Both the position numbers and the translations under genes were made by a program. This document shows, piece after piece, positions 43,934 through 53,055 of a stretch of DNA of 59,865 bases. The DNA is from an uncultured Geobacter sp. Lineage in GTDB: Bacteria > Desulfobacterota > Desulfuromonadia > Geobacterales > Geobacteraceae. The stretch is taken from NCBI GenBank assembly GCA_903925075.1, contig CAIYDQ010000134.1, positions 1 through 59,865 on the forward strand, given 5' to 3'. The notes beneath the pieces were generated by a model that saw only the letters and a program-made list of their open reading frames with translations, ran no database searches and had not been told where the DNA came from. How positions within the stretch are numbered: the stretch's first letter is position 1; every line of letters begins with the position of its first letter.

Positions 43934-44976
43934 CCGGCATCGCCCCTCTAGGCCGCTTCATTCTTGCCGCCTTTGTTTTGCTCCTGTCGCTCTCCCCGCT
44001 GGCGGCCGAGGCGGCCGGGATCAGCGTGGCCGCGGTCGGCGACGTCATGATGGGGAGCGATTTTCCTTCACCAAGGCTCCCGCGCGACGGCGGCCGCCGG
44101 CTGCTCGCCGCAGCCGCCCCGATCTTCAAGGGGTGCGACATCGCCATGGCCAACCTGGAGGGACCTCTTGTGGAGGACGGCGAGCCCGCCAAGATCGCCG
44201 TCAGCGGCAGAAGCTATCTTTTCAGATCCCCCCCTGTCTACGCCTTCAACCTCAAAGCGGCCGGCCTCTCCATGGTTTCGCTTGCCAACAACCACGCCCT
44301 GGATTTCGGCAGGGAGGGGTTCGCCTCCACCAAGGAGGCGCTGCGCCGGGCCGGCGTCGCCTTCTCCAGCAAGAGCGGCGAGATCGCCGAATTCGAGGTG
44401 CGCGGCGTCAGGGTCGGGATAATCTCGCTCTCTTTCGGCGCCCCGCCGCGCTCCATCGTCTATCCGGCAAAGGCGCTGGAGGAGATCGCCCGGGCCGCGA
44501 AGCGCTACGACGTGTTGATCCTGTCGGTGCATGCCGGCGCCGAGGGGCGCGGCGCGCTGCACGTGGTCCCCGGCATGGAGCGCTACCTGAACGAGCCGCG
44601 CGGCGACCTGCTGCGCTTCGCCCACGACGCCGTCGACCGCGGCGCCGACCTGGTGGTCGCCCACGGCCCCCACGTCCCGCGGGCCCTGGAGCTGTACCGC
44701 GGCCGGTTGATCGCCTACAGCCTGGGAAATTTCGCCACCTACGCAGGGGTCAGCGTGGAGCGGGAGAGCGGCTACGCGCCGCTTTTGACGGTGGAACTCG
44801 CGCCGGACGGCGCCTTTATCGGGGGCTCCATTCATTCCTTCCGGCAACGGGAGCTCTCCGGCCCGTGCCCGGATCCGAAAAGGCTGGCCCAGCGCCTGAT
44901 GCAGAGGCTATCCGCCGCCGACTTTCCCGACTCGCCGCTGCTCTTCGGCCCGGCGGGCGAGCTCAGCCTGCGGTAG
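43930..44976 (+). CDS. CapA/PgsA-type metallophosphatase-like protein
   Basis: About 348 residues. A signal sequence (FILAAFVLLLSLSPLAAEA) is followed by the CapA fold: VAAVGDVMMGSDF, AMANLEGPLVEDGEP, VSLANNHALDFGREG, VLILSVHAGAEG, VVAHGPHVPRALELYRGRLIAYSLGNF. These conserved Asp, Asn, His residues bind metals as in calcineurin-like phosphatases; family members act in poly-glutamate or capsule export. Start is set at TTG 43930, which overlaps the stop of the previous gene and keeps the signal sequence; the first in-frame ATG would cut into the domain. Confidence 0.82.
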   Translation: MTGIAPLGRFILAAFVLLLSLSPLAAEAAGISVAAVGDVMMGSDFPSPRLPRDGGRRLLAAAAPIFKGCDIAMANLEGPLVEDGEPAKIAVSGRSYLFRSPPVYAFNLKAAGLSMVSLANNHALDFGREGFASTKEALRRAGVAFSSKSGEIAEFEVRGVRVGIISLSFGAPPRSIVYPAKALEEIARAAKRYDVLILSVHAGAEGRGALHVVPGMERYLNEPRGDLLRFAHDAVDRGADLVVAHGPHVPRALELYRGRLIAYSLGNFATYAGVSVERESGYAPLLTVELAPDGAFIGGSIHSFRQRELSGPCPDPKRLAQRLMQRLSAADFPDSPLLFGPAGELSLR

Positions 44977-44992
44977 GCAAAGGAGTTTCGGC

Positions 44993-45679
44993 ATGTTTGT
45001 CATCCTTCAAAACGATCCGCAATGCCCCCCCGGCGGCTTGACCGGGGTGCTCGCCTCCTCGGGCCACCCGTTCCGGGTGATCGCCTCCTACGGCGAGGAG
45101 GCTTTCCCCGCCCCGGGCGGTCTGACCGGGGCCGTCGTTTTGGGCGGAGAAATGGGGGTCCACGACACCGGCTCCTTTCCCTACCTGGAGCGCGTCCGCT
45201 TGTTCCTGGGCGAGGCGCTGCACGCGGACCTCCCTGTTTTGGGGATCTGCCTGGGGGGACAGTTGCTGGCGCAGGTGGCCGGCGGCCTGGTAAGTTCCCC
45301 CTCGCGGCACCGCGAACAGGGAGTCTGCCGGGTGGATTTGAGCCCGCAGGGGGCGTTGGACCCGCTTTTCCACGGGGTGCCGTCCCCCTTTTTCACCTTC
45401 CAGCTCCACAACGACAGCTTCAGCGTCCCTCCGGGCGGCACCTTGCTGGCGACTTCCGCCGCTTGCCCGGCGCAGGCCTTTCGTTTGGGGACGCACGCCT
45501 ACGGCCTGCAGTTCCACCCCGAAGTGGACCGCGCCATCGTCGCCGACTGGGGCGGCATGGCCACGCCCCCTGCCGACTTCCTCGGCGCGTTCCTTGCCAA
45601 CGAAGCTCCCTTCCGCTTAGCCTCCGGCCGTATCTTGGCCAATTTCCTTTCCCTTGCCGCAGACGCTTCCCTTCGCTGA
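44993..45679 (+). CDS. Class I glutamine amidotransferase-like protein
   Basis: A 228-residue protein of the GuaA-like amidotransferase family. The nucleophile elbow is GICLGGQ (Cys) and the His-Glu pair is FHPEV. VVLGGEMGVHDTGSFPYLERVRLFLGEAL and QLHNDSF are family marks. It lacks a fused synthase domain, as in the stand-alone GMP-synthase-like/YfeJ group. The true acceptor of ammonia or a gamma-glutamyl hydrolase role is unknown. ATG 44993 follows AAAGGAGTTTCGGC; 16 bp after the CapA-like gene. Confidence 0.88.
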   Translation: MFVILQNDPQCPPGGLTGVLASSGHPFRVIASYGEEAFPAPGGLTGAVVLGGEMGVHDTGSFPYLERVRLFLGEALHADLPVLGICLGGQLLAQVAGGLVSSPSRHREQGVCRVDLSPQGALDPLFHGVPSPFFTFQLHNDSFSVPPGGTLLATSAACPAQAFRLGTHAYGLQFHPEVDRAIVADWGGMATPPADFLGAFLANEAPFRLASGRILANFLSLAADASLR

Positions 45680-45846
45680 AACCTTGATAACAAAATAAAT
45701 TATTGTAGAGTTTTAACTTCGTGCCCGGAGCCAGGATTAGGACGGCTTGCGGCGTTCATCATGAGTAGGTCGCGCTCGCTGAAAAAACGGGGTCTTTGGG
45801 AAGCAATCCTTGAACAGAGTCGGATCAAGCGGCGAAGGGGGATGCT

Positions 45847-48396
45847 GTGACGGGTCGACTGCCGGGTAGAAACACCATCGAAGCGAAACTGTCGAGGTTG
45901 CTGATCGGCGGCAACAGCCTGCTGTTGCTGACGGTCGCGGGCGGCTTCGTCTGCTCCCGCTGGCTGGGCAACGGCAACGAGCCGGAGCCTCCCTTCTCAT
46001 GGTCTCTGGTCTGCTCGCTGCTGTTTGTCGCCGCCGCCGGTTTGACTGTGCTCTGCCGGCTGCTCTGTCTGCGCATCAAGTGGCTCATCTCGGACCCGAT
46101 CGACGATTTGACCCGCAAGATGGAACTCGTGTCCCGCAGCAAGGACTACCTGGTCAGGGTGAAGAGCTGGAGCGACGACGAAATCGGAGCTCTCTTCGAT
46201 TGCTTCAACGACATGCTGGCCGAGATCTCGATCAGGGACGAGCGGCTTGCCCTGCACTCCGAGGAGTTGGAGATCGAGGTGGCGCAGAGGACGCGCGAGC
46301 TGTCCAAGGTGAACCGGCAACTGGCGGACAGCCTGGAAGAGGTGCGGCGCGCGATGCAGGCGGCGCAGTCGGCCAGCCGCGCCAAATCGGACTTCCTGGC
46401 GCAGATGAGCCACGAGATACGCACCCCGATCTGCGGGGTGCTGGGCATGACCGAGCTGCTGCAGGAGAGCGAACTGAGCAAGAAGCAGTCGCGCTACGTG
46501 GAGAGGGTCAGGCACTCGGGCGAGGCGCTTTTGGGGATCATCAACGATATCCTCGATTTTTCAAAGATCGAAGCGGGGAGGATGGAGTTGGAGTCGATTC
46601 CGTTCGACCTGCACGAACTGGTGGCGGAAACGGTGGAGATGTTCGGACCGGACGCCGACAAGAAGGGACTGGAGCTTGCCTGCCGGGTCGCCGCCGAGGT
46701 GCCGCGCTCCTTCATGGGCGATCCCGGGCGCCTGCGCCAGGTGATGGTGAACCTGATCGGCAACGCGGTGAAGTTCACCGGCGAGGGTTCGGTGAGGCTG
46801 GAGGTGCTGATGGATTGCCAGCCGAACCTGGTGCGCATCAGCGTCAGCGACACGGGCATCGGCATCACCCCTGAGGCTCGCACCCGCATCTTCAACAAAT
46901 TCGTTCAGGCGGACCAGTCGATGACCCGCAAGTACGGCGGCACCGGGTTGGGACTGGCCATCGTCAGGCAGCTCATTGCGTTGATGGGTGGGGCGTTGGC
47001 GTTAACAAGCGTACCGGGCAAAGGATCCACCTTTTCCTTCACCGTCCGGCTGCAGCCGCTTTTCGAGCACGAGTGGCTGTGGCCGGAGCGCTGTTGCAGC
47101 GTGCTTTTGCGCGGCAAGAAGGTGCTGCTCGCCTTGGACGACGCTCCCTTGCGGGTCAGCCTGTCGAGCCAACTGACCGGCTGGGGGATAGAGGCGGCCT
47201 ATGCGGAGGACGCGGCCGGCGCTTTGGATCGGCTGCTCGCCGCTCCCTTTGACCTGGCCGTGATCGGCCAACGGCTGGCCGGCGCCGACGGCATCGAACT
47301 GGCCGCCACCATCAAGACCATCCCGACCGGACGCGCGCTGCGGATGATGCTCCTGGCCGACGCCGATTTCGGCGAACAGCACCTGCGCGCCAAAGAAATG
47401 GGCGTGTTCGTGTTCTTTAAAAAATCGTTGCGCCAACATGGGCTGTACTGGGCTTTGCTCCGCGCCCTCGGCATGACTCCGGCCTCCGGCGAGGAGGGGT
47501 GCTACAGCGACCAGCCGCTCGGGCGCTCCCCGAAAGTGCTGTTGGTCGAGGACAACCCGGTGAATCAGGAAGTGGGCCGCGAACTGTTGCAGAGTCTGGG
47601 CTGTCTGGTCGAACTGGTGGAAAACGGCCTGCTCGCTCTGCAGGCGGTGCAGAGCGCCCCCTACGACCTGGTCTTTATGGATTGCGGGATGCCGGTGATG
47701 GACGGGCTCGAGGCCACCCGAAGCATCAGAGCTTGGGAGGAGTCGGAGCAACCGGAGACTGCCGGCGGACCTCGCCGCCGTCTTCCCATCATCGCCCTCA
47801 CCGCCTACGCCATGAAAGGCGATCGTATGGCCTGCCTCGCCTCCGGTGCCGACGACTATCTTTCCAAGCCCTTCACGCGTCAGGAGCTCGCCGGCGTCAT
47901 CGGCCGGCATCTGGGCTCCGGCGAGGGCGTTGCGCCTCCGACAGCCGCCACAGCCGGAACCGTCGCCTCGGCCACCGCAACCCTAGCCGCAACCGCCGAA
48001 GCGGCTTTAGCCACATCCGCCTCAGCGACAACCGCCGATGTCATCTCTCGCGACAAGATGACCGGCGCGTTGGAAATGATACGGCAGCTCCCCGGCAACA
48101 GGGGGATGGAGGTGCTGCGCAAGGTGATCGACCTCTATCTGGCCAGCACGCCCACCTTGCTGCAGACCATGCGGGAGGCCGAATCGGGCGGCGACGCGGA
48201 GAAACTCAAGGCCGCGGCCCATAGTTTCAAGTCGAGCAGCGCGAATCTCGGCGCCCTGAAGCTGGCGGACGTCTGCTTGGAGCTGGAGACCCTCGGCCGC
48301 GCCGGCTCGACTCAGGGCGCTTTGCCGTTGCTCATCAAGGTGGAAGAGGAATATCGGCTGGTCAGGGACGCCCTGCAAGGAGACACGCCATGCTGA
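45847..48396 (+). CDS. BarA-type hybrid histidine kinase with pseudoreceiver, receiver and HPt
   Basis: An 849-residue membrane kinase: TM1 about 18-38, short loop, TM2 about 54-75, HAMP (ISDPIDDLTRKMELVSRSKDYLVRV), coiled coil, HisKA with His in LAQMSHEIRTPICGVLGM, HATPase (LIGNAVKFTGEG, DTGIGI, GTGLGLAIV), a first receiver-like domain with DLAVIGQRLAGADG where the phospho-acceptor Asp is replaced by Gly, a true receiver (VLLVEDNPVNQEV; Asp in LVFMDCGMPVMDG; YLSKPFT), an Ala/Thr-rich linker, and an HPt with His in AAHSFKSSSANLGA. GTG 45847 follows GAAGGGGG. Overlaps the next gene by seven bases. Confidence 0.92.
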   Translation: MTGRLPGRNTIEAKLSRLLIGGNSLLLLTVAGGFVCSRWLGNGNEPEPPFSWSLVCSLLFVAAAGLTVLCRLLCLRIKWLISDPIDDLTRKMELVSRSKDYLVRVKSWSDDEIGALFDCFNDMLAEISIRDERLALHSEELEIEVAQRTRELSKVNRQLADSLEEVRRAMQAAQSASRAKSDFLAQMSHEIRTPICGVLGMTELLQESELSKKQSRYVERVRHSGEALLGIINDILDFSKIEAGRMELESIPFDLHELVAETVEMFGPDADKKGLELACRVAAEVPRSFMGDPGRLRQVMVNLIGNAVKFTGEGSVRLEVLMDCQPNLVRISVSDTGIGITPEARTRIFNKFVQADQSMTRKYGGTGLGLAIVRQLIALMGGALALTSVPGKGSTFSFTVRLQPLFEHEWLWPERCCSVLLRGKKVLLALDDAPLRVSLSSQLTGWGIEAAYAEDAAGALDRLLAAPFDLAVIGQRLAGADGIELAATIKTIPTGRALRMMLLADADFGEQHLRAKEMGVFVFFKKSLRQHGLYWALLRALGMTPASGEEGCYSDQPLGRSPKVLLVEDNPVNQEVGRELLQSLGCLVELVENGLLALQAVQSAPYDLVFMDCGMPVMDGLEATRSIRAWEESEQPETAGGPRRRLPIIALTAYAMKGDRMACLASGADDYLSKPFTRQELAGVIGRHLGSGEGVAPPTAATAGTVASATATLAATAEAALATSASATTADVISRDKMTGALEMIRQLPGNRGMEVLRKVIDLYLASTPTLLQTMREAESGGDAEKLKAAAHSFKSSSANLGALKLADVCLELETLGRAGSTQGALPLLIKVEEEYRLVRDALQGDTPC

Positions 48397-50570
48397 ACAG
48401 GAAATCGAGAAGGGGCACTCCGCTGGTCATGGTGGTCGACGACGACCATGCGGTCCGTCTGTTAGCCAGGGAAACCCTGGAGTTCTCAGGCTTTACCGTT
48501 TGGGATGCGGAGAGCGGCGAACAGGCTTTGGAAGCGTTCGAGGAGAAGGTCCCCGACATCGTGCTGTTGGACGTGGTGATGCCGGGCATCGACGGTTTCT
48601 CCGTGTGCAGCGCCATCCGGGGCACCGATTTCGGCCGCGACACGCCGGTGCTGATGATGACCGGCCTGGACGATGTCGAATCGATCGAGTGCGCCTACCG
48701 GGCCGGGGCCACCGATTTCATCACCAAGCCGATCAATTGGCACATCCTGCGCTACCGGGTGAGCTACATGCTGCGGGCAAGCGGCGCCATGGAGCAACTG
48801 CGCGAGAGCCGGGCCGGCCTTGCCCACGCCCAGAGCCTGGCCCACCTGGGTTCCTGGGAGTGGGACCTGGCCAGCGGCGAGATCCGCTGCTCCGAAGAGG
48901 TCTACAGCCTCTGCTGTCCCAACGGCCAGCGGGGGGGCAACCCGATCCTGGATCCGGTGCACCATCTGGATCGCGGCTTGGTGCAAGGCTTTATCGACGA
49001 TGCCATTGCCGGGCGCTCCCCCTCCAGCTTCGACTACCGGATCGTTTTGGCCGACCAGGAGGAGCGCACCCTGCACGCCGAGGTAGCCGCGCTCCTGGAC
49101 GAAGGCGGCGCCTCGGTCTGCCTCACCGGCACCGTCCAGGACATCACCGAGAGAAAGCGCGCCGAGGAACAGATCAGACTGCTCGCCTACTACGATGCCC
49201 TGACCGGGCTCCCCAATCGCCGCTTCTTTTTGCAGCAGCTGGAGCAGGCGCTGGTCTTCGCCAACCGAAACGATCGGATGCTGGCGGTGCTCTTCCTCGA
49301 CCTGGACCGTTTCAAACTGGTGAACGACACTATGGGGCACGGCGTCGGCGACCTGCTGTTACAAGACGTGGCGGAACGGCTGTTGCGCTGCGTGCGCAGG
49401 AGCGACTGCCTGGCCAGGGCCGAGGAGGACGGCCCGCCGTCGCTGGTCTCGCGCCTGGGGGGAGACGAATTCACCATCATGCTCTCCGACATCGAACATT
49501 TCCAGGACGTCGCCAAGGTGGCCAGACGCATCCTGGAGGCGGTTTCGCTCCCCTACACGCTGGAGGGGCAGGAGGTATTCGTCTCCACCAGCATCGGCAT
49601 CAGCCTCTACCCCTTCGACGCCTGCACGGCCGGAGAGTTGGTCAGAAACGCCGACGGCGCCATGTACCACGCCAAGGAGCAGGGGCGAAACGGCTACCAG
49701 ATCTATGACGAGTCGATGAACGCCAAGGCGCTGGAGCGGATCATGATGGAGAGCCAACTGCACAAGGCGCTCAAGGAGGAGGAGTTCGTCGTCTATTACC
49801 AGCCGCAGGTGTCGATCGGCAGCGGCGAGATCGTCGGCGTCGAGGCGCTGGTGCGTTGGCAAAGCGACGAATTCGGATTGGTGGAGCCGGAGCGTTTCCT
49901 GCCGCTGGCCGAGGAAATCGGGCTGGTCATGCAGATCGACCAGTGGGTGCTTTTGACCGCCTGCCGCCGGCACCGGAGTTGGTTGGACGCCGGGATGCCG
50001 CCGATTGCCCTGTCGGTGAACATCTCCGGCCAGCATTTCATGAAAAACGAGCTGCTGACGACGGTCAGCGCCATCCTTGCGCAGAGCGGGTTGGACCCGA
50101 GGCTTTTGGTGCTGGAACTGACCGAAGGGGTGCTGATGGATCACTCGGAGAAAACGGTGAACGCGCTGTTGGCCCTGAAGGAGATGGGGGTGAGGCTCGC
50201 CATCGACGACTTCGGCACCGGGTTTTCCTCGCTCTCCTATCTGAAGCGTTTCCCGCTGGACGCCCTGAAGATCGACCGCAGTTTCGTCAACGACATTGTG
50301 ACCGATCCGGACGACGCCGCCATCACGCTGGCCACCATCGAGATGGCCCATACCCTGAAGCTGCAGGTGATCGCCGAGGGGGTGGAGACCCGGGCTCAGC
50401 TCGATTTCCTGGTCGAGCACGGCTGCGACCTCTACCAGGGGCACCTGTTCAGCCACCCGCTGCCGCCCGAGGAGATTCCCGGCTTGTTCGACTCTCCACC
50501 GCAGACCACACCGGCCGCTGCCGATCTTCCCTCGGCAACGATGTTAGAGCCCGACTCTGCCGCCACCTGA
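48390..50570 (+). CDS. Receiver-PAS-GGDEF-EAL cyclic-di-GMP protein
   Basis: A 726-residue protein. Receiver (VMVVDDDHAV; Asp in IVLLDVVMPGIDGFSV; ITKPINW), PAS at about 145-265, GGDEF domain with an intact RLGGDEF and the DxLT-type start (YYDALTGLPNRRFF), and EAL domain with VEALVRWQ, LSVNISGQHF, LELTEG and IDDFGTGFSSLSYLKRFPLDALKID. Both catalytic signatures are intact, so it could make and degrade cyclic-di-GMP. It overlaps the hybrid kinase by seven bases; the HPt there is the likely phosphate donor. Confidence 0.93.
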   Translation: MLNRKSRRGTPLVMVVDDDHAVRLLARETLEFSGFTVWDAESGEQALEAFEEKVPDIVLLDVVMPGIDGFSVCSAIRGTDFGRDTPVLMMTGLDDVESIECAYRAGATDFITKPINWHILRYRVSYMLRASGAMEQLRESRAGLAHAQSLAHLGSWEWDLASGEIRCSEEVYSLCCPNGQRGGNPILDPVHHLDRGLVQGFIDDAIAGRSPSSFDYRIVLADQEERTLHAEVAALLDEGGASVCLTGTVQDITERKRAEEQIRLLAYYDALTGLPNRRFFLQQLEQALVFANRNDRMLAVLFLDLDRFKLVNDTMGHGVGDLLLQDVAERLLRCVRRSDCLARAEEDGPPSLVSRLGGDEFTIMLSDIEHFQDVAKVARRILEAVSLPYTLEGQEVFVSTSIGISLYPFDACTAGELVRNADGAMYHAKEQGRNGYQIYDESMNAKALERIMMESQLHKALKEEEFVVYYQPQVSIGSGEIVGVEALVRWQSDEFGLVEPERFLPLAEEIGLVMQIDQWVLLTACRRHRSWLDAGMPPIALSVNISGQHFMKNELLTTVSAILAQSGLDPRLLVLELTEGVLMDHSEKTVNALLALKEMGVRLAIDDFGTGFSSLSYLKRFPLDALKIDRSFVNDIVTDPDDAAITLATIEMAHTLKLQVIAEGVETRAQLDFLVEHGCDLYQGHLFSHPLPPEEIPGLFDSPPQTTPAAADLPSATMLEPDSAAT

Positions 50571-50585
50571 TTACCCCTCCTCATA

Positions 50586-50650
50586 ACCCCATTGCCGTCA
50601 AGTCAAGCTCGGCCCTGGTATCTTCCCCCTTCCCTTTATGGGAGGGGGGA
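50586..50650. repeat. 65-bp intergenic repeat, copy 1
   Basis: CCCATTGCCGTCAAGTCAAG to CCCTTTATGGGAGGGGG. A related stretch lies at 59235-59300. The 3' end forms a hairpin (CCCTTCCC/GGGAGGGG type) with the shared core CCCTTTATGGGAGGGGG. Confidence 0.65.
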
Positions 50651-50794
50651 GTGCTTCGAGGTAATGGCCTGACGCCGCTTTCTGCCTATTAATTAGTCAC
50701 GCCTGCCGCTTTTATTCACCTTCCTGCTTCACAGGCCGCTCTCCTCTGGTCAATCGACCCCGCATTTGTGCGCTATTTCGCCCCCTTGGAAAAA

Positions 50795-50810
50795 TGGCAC
50801 GTCGTATGCA
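50795..50810 (+). promoter_or_regulatory. Sigma-54 (-24/-12) promoter before the APC transporter
   Basis: TGGCACGTCGTATGCA matches TGGCACG-N4-TTGCW except for one base. Start expected near 50822, 214 bases before the ATG. Another sigma-54 site stands before glnK. Confidence 0.72.
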
Positions 50811-50872
50811 ACCATGTTGGCAAACCAGGCACGACGAAGTGCCCACAAGCTTCGAGCTCGCACAGGCAATGG

Positions 50873-50913
50873 CGCCTTTTCATCTCTGACGATGAATTGG
50901 CGTCTTTTTTTTT
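50873..50913 (+). terminator. Leader terminator/attenuator
   Basis: CGCC-TT-TTCATC (50873-50884), loop TCTGAC, GATGAA-TT-GGCG (50891-50902), then TCTTTTTTTTT. It lies between the sigma-54 site and the transporter gene, so transcripts starting there must read through it. Confidence 0.7.
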
Positions 50914-51035
50914 GAAATCCCCGGGAAGGGGAGCGCAGCTCTGATCGGTTGTCACAGGCGTTTTATTCGACGAGGAAAGAAAACACAAGGGGGCATCGGA
51001 GCCTTACCGAGCCTATCCATCAAGGAGGAGTGACA

Positions 51036-52943
51036 ATGGCAAACGAACAACCAGCTGTAACCAGGGGGACCTTGGGGCTCACCGGCCTCACCATGAACGC
51101 GATGGCGCTGATCGCGCCGGGAGCCTTTTTGTGGCTTACCTTCCAGATGCAATCGCTCTACGGGGCGCCGATGGCGGGCAGCGACATGTGGTGGGGCATC
51201 TTGTTCGCCCTGCTGCTCTGCCTGGCCACGGCCTACAGCTACGCCGAACTCTCGAAACTCTACCCGGGTCCGGGCTCGTCGTACCTGTACGCGGAGCAGG
51301 CCTTCCTCTCCAAAACCAAAGCCTTCAAATTCGCGCGCATCGCCAAGTTCGCCACCGGCTGGGCGAGCCACCTGTACTACTGGGTCTATCCCGGGGTCAT
51401 GGTGGGGGTCACGGCGATCCTCGGCGGCTATCTCTTGAACCAGTTCTGGCCCGACACCTTCAGCGGCACCTACAATAGCCCGATCTTCATGTGGCTCTTC
51501 TGCGTCATCTTCTCCCTCGGCGTGGCCTATATCGCCTATCGCGGCGTTTCCGGCACCACCGCGGTAAACGTGGTGATCAACATCGTGCAGATCTCGGCGC
51601 TGCTGGTCTTCTCGGTGATGGCCATAGGCTACCGGTCGCAGCATCCCCAGGGCTCCACCGCCTACCATCTCTCCAACGGCGTCGCCGTGAGCTACCAGGT
51701 GGCGCAGGAGGTGGTAAAGGACGACAAGGGCGTGCCGCAGCCGGTGCTGGTCGACGGCAAGCCGAGCCTGGACAAGGACGGCAAGCCGGTCATGCAGATG
51801 CAGGACATGAAGGACGAGAAGAACGGCGACCCGATCGGGGCCGACAAGGACGGCAAGCCCGTCAAGGACCCCAAGCTCGCGGCCCCCTTCACCATCGACT
51901 ACTCCGCCGCCGGCGCCATCACCAAGGACGACAAGGGGGTGCAGACCTTCAATTACCACGCCGACGCCAAGTCGGTGGTTAGCCCGCACAGTTTCAACTT
52001 CATCTTCATCCAGGCGGCCATCGCCATCCTGATCCTGGTCGGCTTCGAGACGGTCACCGCCATGGCGGATGAGGCGAAAAATCCGAAAAAGGACGTCCCC
52101 CGCGCCGTGCTCCTGTCGCTGGTCATCCAGGGTGCCGTCTGCTATCTGATCGAGTACTTCGCCGCCAACTACATGCTCAACAACGGCTACACCATGCCGA
52201 TGGCCGGCGCTTCCGGCGCTCCGCTGGGCGACATGATGGTGATCACCGGCACCTGGCTCTTCGGCTCCGCCGCAGCCGGCAAGGCCTTCATGCTGGTGCA
52301 GGCCTTCACCGTGTTCCTGGCGCTGATCGGCACCACGCTCTCCTGCCTCTCCACCGGCGCCAGGGTGACCTACGCCATGGGGCGCGACGAGGAAGTCGCC
52401 TCGCACTTCGGCCTTCTGCACGGCAAGAACATGTCGCCGCATCGCGCCATCTGGGCGCTGGCCATCATCTCCATCGTCATCGGCATCGTCACCGTATCCG
52501 TCTACATGGGAGGCCAGGCCTCCGCGCCCGCCGCGCTCGACAAGCACAACTTCTGGTACAGTTTCGGCATCTTCTCGCCGGAGACCTACACGAAGCTCCC
52601 CAACACGCTCTTGATCGTCACCCTGGTCAGCAACTTCGGCACCTTCCTGCTCTACATGGTGACCTGCGTGATCGCCATGGTCGCCTTCAAGGAGCACCAC
52701 AGCTTCAACGGCTTCAAGCACGTGGTGATCCCGGTGTTCGGGCTTTTGGCCAACCTCGCCATCATGCTCTTCTACCTGATCGGACCGTTCATGGTCGCCG
52801 GCATGAGCTGGAAGGAGCCGTACATAGCGCTGGGAGTCTGCGGGTTGTGGGGGATCTACGGAGCCGTCTACTTCATGAAGACCAGCAAGGAGAAAGGGAA
52901 AGAGATCCTGCTGAGCAGCAAGTCCGGGCTGAAAACGGTCTGA
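51036..52943 (+). CDS. APC-superfamily permease with a soluble insertion
   Basis: A 635-residue transporter of the amino acid-polyamine-organocation superfamily, with about 12-14 membrane helices. The first helix region LTGLTMNAMALIAPGAFLWLTFQ and YSYAELSKLYPGPGSSYLYAEQ are typical; GFETVTAMADEAKNPKKDVPRAVLLSL is the conserved middle loop and helix. An unusual soluble stretch of about 115 residues (about 202-318) sits between helices, rich in Asp/Lys/Gly and with DKDGKPV twice. ATG 51036 follows AAGGAGGAGTGACA; the longer frame has no such site. Substrate unknown, probably an amino acid or amine given the nitrogen-type promoter. Confidence 0.85.
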   Translation: MANEQPAVTRGTLGLTGLTMNAMALIAPGAFLWLTFQMQSLYGAPMAGSDMWWGILFALLLCLATAYSYAELSKLYPGPGSSYLYAEQAFLSKTKAFKFARIAKFATGWASHLYYWVYPGVMVGVTAILGGYLLNQFWPDTFSGTYNSPIFMWLFCVIFSLGVAYIAYRGVSGTTAVNVVINIVQISALLVFSVMAIGYRSQHPQGSTAYHLSNGVAVSYQVAQEVVKDDKGVPQPVLVDGKPSLDKDGKPVMQMQDMKDEKNGDPIGADKDGKPVKDPKLAAPFTIDYSAAGAITKDDKGVQTFNYHADAKSVVSPHSFNFIFIQAAIAILILVGFETVTAMADEAKNPKKDVPRAVLLSLVIQGAVCYLIEYFAANYMLNNGYTMPMAGASGAPLGDMMVITGTWLFGSAAAGKAFMLVQAFTVFLALIGTTLSCLSTGARVTYAMGRDEEVASHFGLLHGKNMSPHRAIWALAIISIVIGIVTVSVYMGGQASAPAALDKHNFWYSFGIFSPETYTKLPNTLLIVTLVSNFGTFLLYMVTCVIAMVAFKEHHSFNGFKHVVIPVFGLLANLAIMLFYLIGPFMVAGMSWKEPYIALGVCGLWGIYGAVYFMKTSKEKGKEILLSSKSGLKTV

Positions 52944-52973
52944 TCGCCGGCCGAGCCACCTGCAACCAGGTCG

Positions 52974-53009
52974 AGGCGGTCGCCTGCAAGAGGCGGCCGC
53001 CTTTTTCTT
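52974..53009 (+). terminator. Intrinsic terminator after the APC transporter
   Basis: Outer stem AGGCGG (52974-52979)/CCGCCT (52997-53002), inner stem GCCT/AGGC, then TTTTTCTT. Confidence 0.8.
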
Positions 53010-53055
53010 CCCCGAGCTTTGCAACAGGCAAGTAACGTGCTAAGGTGCTGCCATC

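Larger units (their letters stand above)
50571..51035. other. Leader region of the APC transporter
   Basis: 465 bp with no gene. It holds a hairpin-type repeat (50586-50650), a -24/-12 promoter (50795-50810) and a terminator hairpin (50873-50913), listed separately. Between the last two, GGCAC...GTCGT and ACGAC...GTGCC (about 50797-50843) can pair around CAAC/GTTG, so the leader RNA may be structured. No known riboswitch recognised. Confidence 0.5.

Noticed and set aside
50797-50870. Known riboswitch (GEMM cyclic-di-GMP or ydaO type) in the APC leader
   Set aside because: GGCAAACC recalls GEMM, but the second conserved block and the spacing do not match; the ydaO core was not found.
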